DNA of 64,000 nt, from assembly GCF_000721265.1 (NCBI RefSeq), contig NZ_JOFZ01000014.1, positions 59,167-123,166 on the forward strand, given 5' to 3'. A program made the position numbers and the translations under genes. The stretch comes from Streptomyces sp. NRRL F-5126. Lineage in GTDB: Bacteria > Actinomycetota > Actinomycetes > Streptomycetales > Streptomycetaceae. A model generated the notes under the pieces. It was not told the DNA's origin. It saw only the letters and a list, made by a program, of their open reading frames with translations, and ran no database searches. Position 1 is the first letter of the stretch. Each line of letters opens with the position of its first letter. Below, piece after piece: positions 58,882 to 64,000 of this stretch.

Positions 58882-60063
58882 CTAGGCCAGCAGGCCCCGT
58901 TGCGGGAACACCGACGTGCGCGTCGCCCTGATCGCCTGGTCGATGCGGTCCGCCGGGTCGTACCCCGCCTCCCACGGCTGCCACGCCGGCGTCCTGCCGT
59001 CCGTCATACGGCCAGGACCCAACTGCCGCGTCCGCGCGTACACTTCATCGCGCCACGACGCCGGAAGCACCGACTCCGGATCCACCGGCCTGTGCGCCGC
59101 GATCCCCACCAGATGCGTCCACGACCGCGGCACCACGTCCACCACCTCGTACCCGCCGCCGCCCAGCGCCAGCCACCTGCCGTCCTCCGCGTGCTCGTGC
59201 GCCAGGTCGTGGCACGCCGCCTGCACCGCACGCTGCGCGTCGAGCGACACCGCCAGGTGCGCCAGCGGATCCTCGAAGTGCGTGTCCGCGCCGTGCTGCG
59301 AGACCAGGACCTGCGGACGGAAATCCGCCACCAGCTCGGGCACCACGGAGTGGAACGCGCGCAACCACCCCGCGTCGCCCGTACCGGCAGGCAGCGCCAC
59401 GTTCACCGCACTGCCCTCGCCCGCGCCGAACCCCGTCTCCTGCGGCCACCCGGTCCCAGGGAACAGCGTCCGCGGATGCTCGTGCAGCGAGATCGTCAGC
59501 ACCCGCGGGTCCTCGCGGAACGCCGCCTGCACGCCGTCACCGTGATGCACGTCCGTGTCGACATACGCGACGCGCTCCGCGCCGAGCTCCAGCATCCGCG
59601 CGATCGCCAGCGCCGCGTCGTTGTACACGCAGAACCCGGACGCCTCGCCCGGCATCGCGTGATGCAGCCCACCCGTGAAGTTCACCGCGTGCGCGTGCTC
59701 GCCGCGCCACACCGCCTCCGCCGCGGCCACCGAGAGACCGGCGATCAGCGCCGACGCCTCGTGCATGCCCGCGAACGCCGGGTCGTCCATCGTCCCGACC
59801 CCGTACGAGCCGTCCGCGGAACCCGGATCGGCCGACGCCGCGCGCACCGCGTCGACGTAGTCCTGCCGGTGCACGAGCCGCAGCGTCGAGTCACCCGCGG
59901 CGGGCGCCGAGCGCACGTCGACCGCCGCGTCCAGCCCGTACGCCCGTACGAGGCCCATGGTCAGCGCGAGCCGCACCGGATCCATCGGGTGCCGGTCGTC
60001 GAACTTGTAACCCGTGACCGCGTCATCCCACATCAACAGCGCGCGGCCGCTCTTGCCCGTCAT
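58882..60063 (-). CDS. acuC: Acetoin-utilisation/histone-deacetylase family protein (AcuC)
   Basis: A 393-residue zinc-dependent deacetylase: LVHRQDYVDAVRAA, HAVNFTGGLHHAMPGEASGFCVYNDAALAI, YVDTDVHHGDGVQAAF (zinc ligand Asp/His and active-site His) and HADTHFEDPLAHLAVS-type sequence. AcuC proteins reverse lysine acetylation of acetyl-CoA synthetase and others. The ATG at 60063 was chosen (a GTG at 60072 is possible); it lies inside the 3' end of the MFS gene, giving about 40 bp of overlap and coupled translation. Confidence 0.92.
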   Translation of the reverse strand: MTGKSGRALLMWDDAVTGYKFDDRHPMDPVRLALTMGLVRAYGLDAAVDVRSAPAAGDSTLRLVHRQDYVDAVRAASADPGSADGSYGVGTMDDPAFAGMHEASALIAGLSVAAAEAVWRGEHAHAVNFTGGLHHAMPGEASGFCVYNDAALAIARMLELGAERVAYVDTDVHHGDGVQAAFREDPRVLTISLHEHPRTLFPGTGWPQETGFGAGEGSAVNVALPAGTGDAGWLRAFHSVVPELVADFRPQVLVSQHGADTHFEDPLAHLAVSLDAQRAVQAACHDLAHEHAEDGRWLALGGGGYEVVDVVPRSWTHLVGIAAHRPVDPESVLPASWRDEVYARTRQLGPGRMTDGRTPAWQPWEAGYDPADRIDQAIRATRTSVFPQRGLLA

Positions 60064-61288
60064 GCCCGCCACCGTATCCGTCGGGCAGCTGCCCGAACGA
60101 GCGGGCGTACAGCGACGCCACCAGAACCATCACCATCGGCACGAGCAACGCGCCCCGGTAGCTCCACGCGTCACCCAACGCGCCCACCAGCGGCGCTCCG
60201 ACCAGGAAGCCCACGTAGTTGAAGATGTTCAGCCGCGCCACGGCGGCGTCGCTCGCACCGGGGAACATCCGGCCCGCGGCCGCGAAGCACTGCGGCACCA
60301 GCACGCACAACCCGAAGCCGAGGACGGTGAACCCGAGGATCCCCGTCCAAGCGCCGGGCGCCACCGCCACTACCGCGAACCCCGCGGCCGCCAGCACCGA
60401 CCCGAACCGCACGACCGCCACAGGACCGAACCGCCGCACCCCGAAGTCCCCGATCGAGCGCCCGAGCAGCGTCGTCACCATGTACGCGTTGTACGGGACG
60501 GTCGCCAGCTCCGCCGAACTGCCCAGCGTGTCCTTGAGGTACTTCGCCGACCAGTTGGACACCGTCGAGTCGCCGATGTACGCGAAGGCCATCACCAGGC
60601 ACAGCGGCAGCAGCATCCGGAAAACCACCCGCGAGCCTCCCACGTCGGAGCCCCCGGGTTCGGAGCCCCCGGGTTCGGAGCCCCCGGGTTCGGACCGGCC
60701 CGGGTCGGCAGCCGCACCCGCATCCACGCCGGCGTCCGCGTACCACCTGCTGCCGATCAGCGCCGCCGGCAGCAGCACCGCCGCCGCCGGCAGGTACGAG
60801 ACGAACAGCGCCAGGTCCCAGTGCGCGCCGACCCACGCGAGCGAGGCGCCCACGATCCCGCCGAGGCTGTACGCGGCGTGGAAGCCCAGCATGATGGAGC
60901 GCCCGTACGCCCGCTGGAGGCTCACCCCGAGCATGTTCATCGAGGCGTCCAGCCCGCCGGCCGACAGCCCGAACGCCCCCAGCGACACGGCGGCCTCCCA
61001 CATCCGGTTGCCCGCCCCGACACCCAGCAGCGCGAGCAGCGCGACCGGTTGCAGCCACCGCAGCACCACTGAGGGACGCACGCGCCCCACCACGCGCTCC
61101 GTGAGCACACTGCCCACACCCGCGAGCACCGGCACGGCCGCCAGGAACACGGGCAGCAGCCCGTCCGAGATGGAGTAGCGGTCCTGGATCGCGGGGATGC
61201 GCGTCACCAGGAGGGCGAACGTGACTCCCTGGACGAAGAAGGACACACCGAGGGAGACCCGACCGTGCCGGAGCCGCGCTTGCGTCAT
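60023..61288 (-). CDS. MFS transporter
   Basis: A 421-residue transporter of the major facilitator superfamily with twelve helices: SFFVQGVTFALLVTRIPAIQD, LGGLDASMNMLGVSLQ-type segment, and AYIGDSTVSNWSAKYLKDTLG after the central loop. The central loop holds a GGSEPGGSEPGG repeat. It is of the FucP-like/NNP type with unclear substrate. The ATG at 61288 begins the conserved N-terminus. It overlaps acuC at its 3' end. Confidence 0.9.
   Translation of the reverse strand: MTQARLRHGRVSLGVSFFVQGVTFALLVTRIPAIQDRYSISDGLLPVFLAAVPVLAGVGSVLTERVVGRVRPSVVLRWLQPVALLALLGVGAGNRMWEAAVSLGAFGLSAGGLDASMNMLGVSLQRAYGRSIMLGFHAAYSLGGIVGASLAWVGAHWDLALFVSYLPAAAVLLPAALIGSRWYADAGVDAGAAADPGRSEPGGSEPGGSEPGGSDVGGSRVVFRMLLPLCLVMAFAYIGDSTVSNWSAKYLKDTLGSSAELATVPYNAYMVTTLLGRSIGDFGVRRFGPVAVVRFGSVLAAAGFAVVAVAPGAWTGILGFTVLGFGLCVLVPQCFAAAGRMFPGASDAAVARLNIFNYVGFLVGAPLVGALGDAWSYRGALLVPMVMVLVASLYARSFGQLPDGYGGGHDGQERPRAVDVG
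60646..60690. repeat. Three 15-bp repeats in the MFS loop
   Basis: CGGAGCCCCCGGGTT occurs three times in tandem at 60646-60690, encoding Ser-Glu-Pro-Gly-Gly (reverse strand) in the cytoplasmic loop; frame is kept. Confidence 0.85.
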
Positions 61289-61361
61289 GGCGGGAAGCGT
61301 AGAACGGACGGCTACCGATGGGTAGACCGGTCACGGCCCCGATCAGGCGGCCGTCGCACGG

Positions 61362-62006
61362 CTACCCGAGCAGCGCGCGCAGCCCGGACATCTTCGAGAA
61401 GTGACCGGACGCGGGGGACAGTTGCGCGGCAGGCGTCATCGCGGTGAACGCGTACACGTCCATCCCCGCCGCACGCGCGGCCGCGAGCCCCAGCGGGCTG
61501 TCCTCGACCACGGCGCAACGCGACGGGTCGACCCCCATCCGCTCGGCCGCGTGCAGGAACAGATCGGGCGCCGGCTTGCCGCGGCCCACATCCTGGGCGC
61601 TGAAGACGATCTCGTCGCGGAACCACCGGTCGAGCCCCGTCTTGCGGTGCCCGACACGGATGCGCTCGTGGCTGCCCGACGAGGCGACGCAGTACGCGAC
61701 GCCCTCGGACTCCAGCCCCTCAAGCACCTCGGGCACGCCGGCCACCGGCACCAGTTCACGCTCGAACGCGGCGAACACCCGGGCGTGCAGGGTGTCGTCG
61801 AAGTCCGCGGGGAGCGCCTTGCCCGTGCGCTCCATGACCAGATCGTGCACGCGGTGCACGGCAGCGCCCATGTAGTCACGCAGCGAGTCCTCGTAGGAGG
61901 TGGGGTGGCCCAGCTCGGTGAGGTAGGCGGCGAGGATCGTGTTCGAGATCGGCTCGCTGTCGACGAGGACGCCATCGTTGTCGAAGATGATCAGGTCATA
62001 GCGCAT
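61362..62006 (-). CDS. HAD family hydrolase (beta-phosphoglucomutase/phosphatase-like)
   Basis: A 214-residue HAD protein with DLIIFDNDGVLVDSEPISN (motif I with the Asp-x-Asp pair), VASSGSHERIRVG (motif II Ser), GRGKPAPDLFLHAAERMGV (motif III Lys) and VVEDSPLGLAAARAAGM (motif IV acidic). The cap domain follows motif I (helical). Substrate likely a sugar phosphate or nucleotide. The ATG at 62006 begins the motif. Confidence 0.9.
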   Translation of the reverse strand: MRYDLIIFDNDGVLVDSEPISNTILAAYLTELGHPTSYEDSLRDYMGAAVHRVHDLVMERTGKALPADFDDTLHARVFAAFERELVPVAGVPEVLEGLESEGVAYCVASSGSHERIRVGHRKTGLDRWFRDEIVFSAQDVGRGKPAPDLFLHAAERMGVDPSRCAVVEDSPLGLAAARAAGMDVYAFTAMTPAAQLSPASGHFSKMSGLRALLG

Positions 62007-62067
62007 GCTTCCGATCCTAGGAACAGCTGACACGACGAGGTGGCGCGAGGCCGGTCGCCACGCATGC

Positions 62068-62706
62068 TCACTCGGGCCAGGCGGAGTTCTCGATGACGTC
62101 GACGAAGTCCGTACGCCGGAAACCGGGCACGAAGTGTTCCAGTACATCGGCGTTGACCGTGCCGAAGGTCGTGTCCGGACGGTGCCGGAAACCGTCGGTG
62201 AACGCCTGGAGGATCCGCCTCTTGAAGTCCGGCCGGGGGTGCGCGGAAGTAACCGCTTCGATCTCCGCCTGTGTGAGGGCCGCCAGGTTGAGGCCGAGTA
62301 CGTCCGTCTCGACGCCGGCCGTCGTCGCCGCGATCTCCGGTGCCATCTTGTACGGCACCTCAGGCGTGGTGTGCAGGGCGATGGCGGTCCAGACGGTGTC
62401 CGCATCGGCCTCTGCCGTGCCTCGGGACACGAGAAAGGCTCGCGCTTGGTCGGCACCGTCCATCTCGAAGCGCTGATCGTCACTGCGGTAGGGCGGAACC
62501 AGCCCCGTGTCGTGGAACAGCGCGGCGACGTACAGCAACTCGGCGTCGGGCCGGATGTTCTGCGCGGCGGCCTGGAGGCTGCCGAAGAGGAAGACCCGGC
62601 GGGAGTGGTCGAAGATCAATGGCGGAAGGGTGTCGCGCATGAGTTCGGTGGCCTCCCGCGCGAGCTTGCTGTCAGGGATCTCGACTCCGGCTATCAGCTC
62701 TGCCAT
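62068..62706 (-). CDS. HD domain protein (cyanamide-hydratase-like)
   Basis: A 212-residue metal-dependent HD hydrolase: FDHSRRVFLFGSL (first His), ELLYVAALFHDTGLVPPYR (the HD pair), and TAIALHTTPEVPYKMAPEIAA (third His ligand). It resembles the cyanamide hydratase Ddi2-like branch, but bacterial members act on diverse substrates. The ATG at 62706 has GGGAGGACAGCC upstream. Confidence 0.9.
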   Translation of the reverse strand: MAELIAGVEIPDSKLAREATELMRDTLPPLIFDHSRRVFLFGSLQAAAQNIRPDAELLYVAALFHDTGLVPPYRSDDQRFEMDGADQARAFLVSRGTAEADADTVWTAIALHTTPEVPYKMAPEIAATTAGVETDVLGLNLAALTQAEIEAVTSAHPRPDFKRRILQAFTDGFRHRPDTTFGTVNADVLEHFVPGFRRTDFVDVIENSAWPE

Positions 62707-62811
62707 GGCTGTCCTCCCGGGACGGGTTCTGTGCTGGCCTGTGCCACCCACTCTGTGCGGGGCGGGCCGTCCCCGTCCGCTACCCGATGGCCAACACCAC
62801 CTCGAAAACGG

Positions 62812-63822
62812 TCATGGCCCCTGCCGTCCTCCCCGGCCTTCGGCCTGCCTGCGGACGGGACCCTGCGCGGTCGCGGCAAACCGCTGCTGATACCTCAGGG
62901 GCGACAGCCCCAGATGACGCGCGAAGGCGCGGCGCAGACTCTCGTAGCTGGGGAACCCGGATCCGGCCGCGGCCTCCGTGGCGTTGTGCCCCGCGTCCAG
63001 CAGGGCCTTGGCCACGTCGAAGCGGATCAGCTGCACGTACTGCGCCGGCGTCGTATCCAGCTCGGCCCGGAACATGCGCGTCAGATGCCGCGGGCTGACC
63101 CGCACCCTCGCGGCCAGGGACCCCAGACTGTGATCGGCTGCCGGATCCTCCTGCACCGCTTCCTGCACCAACCGCAGCACCGGAGTCCGGGGTACGGGCC
63201 CCTGAAGCGACGCCGAGAACTGGGACTGGCCCCCGGCACGTTGCATGTACACCACCAGGGAGCGGGCGACCTCACGCGCCAGGCCGGGCCCGTGGTCCTC
63301 CTCCAGGAGCGCGAGGGCAAGGTCGATGCCCGCTGTCACACCTGCGGATGTGTACGTCCTGTCATCCCGTACGAAGATCGCGTCGGGCTCCACGTGTGTC
63401 GACGGGTAGCGCTGGGCCAGCGCCGTGGCGTGCTGCCAGTGTGTCGTCGCCCGCCTGCCCTTGAGCAGACCCGCAGCGCCGAGGATGAAGGCACCGGTAC
63501 ACACCGAGGCCACACGCCCGGCCCGGCCCGCCAGTGTCTGCGCCGCCGCGCTGAGACCGGGATCCACGGGCGAGCCGGGCAACGCGTCGCCGCCCACGAC
63601 GACGAGCGTGTCGTACGCGGCGCCGTCCCGTGCATCCGTGTCCGCCGGCACCCGCATGCCGATGGATGACAGCACCGGCGCTCCGTCCGTCGACGTGATA
63701 CTCAACCGATAGTCGGCGCCGTACCGGTTGGCCTCGCTGAAGACCTCCGCCGGACCGGAGAGATCGAGCATTTTCATGCCGTCGAAGACGAGGATGCCCA
63801 CGCTGTGAGGTCTCGCTGTCAT
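62812..63822 (-). CDS. GlxA family transcriptional regulator (DJ-1/PfpI plus AraC HTH)
   Basis: A 336-residue regulator. The N-terminal DJ-1/PfpI-like domain has VGILVFDGMKMLDLSGPAEVF, VASVCTGAFILGAAGLL (the nucleophilic Cys position) and SAGVTAGIDLALAL. The AraC-type C-terminus shows RVSPRHLTRMFRAELDTTPAQY and the second HTH NATEAAAGSGFPSYESLRRAF. The inducer is unknown. The divergent or adjacent target is not obvious; the HD gene lies 106 bp downstream on the same strand. The ATG at 63822 has GGAGG upstream. Confidence 0.92.
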   Translation of the reverse strand: MTARPHSVGILVFDGMKMLDLSGPAEVFSEANRYGADYRLSITSTDGAPVLSSIGMRVPADTDARDGAAYDTLVVVGGDALPGSPVDPGLSAAAQTLAGRAGRVASVCTGAFILGAAGLLKGRRATTHWQHATALAQRYPSTHVEPDAIFVRDDRTYTSAGVTAGIDLALALLEEDHGPGLAREVARSLVVYMQRAGGQSQFSASLQGPVPRTPVLRLVQEAVQEDPAADHSLGSLAARVRVSPRHLTRMFRAELDTTPAQYVQLIRFDVAKALLDAGHNATEAAAGSGFPSYESLRRAFARHLGLSPLRYQQRFAATAQGPVRRQAEGRGGRQGP

Positions 63823-63913
63823 GGCTTCCGCCTCCACGGATGTCGCCGGCCAAGGACCACGGGTGGGCACGTCGGCCGCCCCTCCCGTCGGGGTCGACCT
63901 AGCGGGAAATGCG

Positions 63914-63942
63914 AAAAGGCCCGCACCAGATGGTGCGGGCCT
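63914..63942 (-). terminator. Terminator of the rRNA operon
   Basis: Perfect 12-bp arms (AGGCCCGCACCA at 63917-63928 and TGGTGCGGGCCT at 63931-63942) with a GA loop and AAAA (T-run on the minus strand) after it, directly downstream of the 5S rRNA. Confidence 0.88.
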
Positions 63943-63962
63943 CCCCGGTCCTGCAACGTATT

Positions 63963-64000
63963 GTTCGGCGGCGTCCTACTCTCCCACAGGGTCCCCCCTG
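63963..64000 (-). rRNA. rrf: 5S ribosomal RNA, 3' part (truncated at the window edge)
   Basis: Read on the minus strand, 64000 to 63963 gives the conserved actinobacterial 5S rRNA 3' segment: GACCCTGTGGGAGAGTAGGA followed by CGCCGCCGAAC. The RNA begins beyond the window; a 23S and 16S gene presumably precede it. The mature 3' end is placed at 63963 within a few bases. Confidence 0.88.

Noticed and set aside
57314..58885. 523-residue plus-strand frame ending in a Pro/Thr/Arg repeat
   Set aside because: Its repeat part is the 8-bp array read in one frame and the rest is antisense to the phosphatase gene.

Overview
The window is high-GC actinobacterial DNA, and the gene content points to Streptomyces. 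The signs are bldN with its anti-sigma gene, rex joined to the hem operon, a class I lysyl-tRNA synthetase next to argS, paired DUF3558 lipoproteins, and GTG/TTG starts. All functional calls come from reading the sequence and its translations; no database search was run.

Layout. 0-5 kb: a 5'-truncated AraC-type regulator, a decayed patch in which a deleted aspartate-oxidase-like fragment is fused to a deleted epimerase-like fragment, then ordinary small genes (GNAT, Mut7-C RNase-like, YnfA, SDR) and a well-signalled 19-residue peptide gene. 5-13 kb: peptide deformylase divergent from an ArsR-like regulator, a large NB-ARC/TPR regulator divergent from a 39-residue peptide gene, a secreted GH97 glycosidase, and RtcB. 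13-21 kb: core-like genes, namely two DUF3558 lipoproteins, a DUF2637 membrane protein, lysS and argS.

21-40 kb looks like an accessory segment between argS and hemB. It starts with a polymorphic-toxin locus: a protein with a CdiA-type tRNA-nuclease C-terminus, a SitI3-like immunity protein and a second small immunity-locus protein. After two acetyltransferases comes a class I lanthipeptide cluster of the FxLD type: regulator, ATP-binding anti-sigma-like protein, Asp-methyltransferase, 48-aa precursor, full-length LanB, LanC and a stand-alone SpaB-C-like protein. A strong hairpin lies between precursor and lanB, and a small membrane ORF follows. No obvious exporter or leader protease is present. 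The segment ends with several regulator/target pairs whose operators can be read directly (MarR/VOC, winged-helix/membrane protein, HxlR/reductase), a hydrolase and a secreted beta/gamma-crystallin-like protein.

40-48 kb holds tetrapyrrole biosynthesis. On the minus strand, rex, hemA, hemC and cobA/hemD overlap in sequence and are probably one operon behind a near-consensus Rex operator; hemB is separated from them by a glycosyltransferase gene. 48-58 kb is the developmental neighbourhood: a glutaredoxin-like protein, a HAD phosphatase, bldN-rsbN, an acyltransferase/epimerase pair, a 32-aa basic AURKAIP1-type protein and a bdtA-like HTH protein, with three extra genes (GNAT, XRE, NAD(P)H oxidoreductase) after rsbN. 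58-64 kb: a phosphatase, a ~370-bp array of 8-bp repeats, an AcuC-type deacetylase overlapping an MFS exporter, HAD and HD hydrolases, a GlxA-type regulator, and finally the terminator and 3' end of a 5S rRNA on the minus strand, marking an rRNA operon that continues beyond the window.
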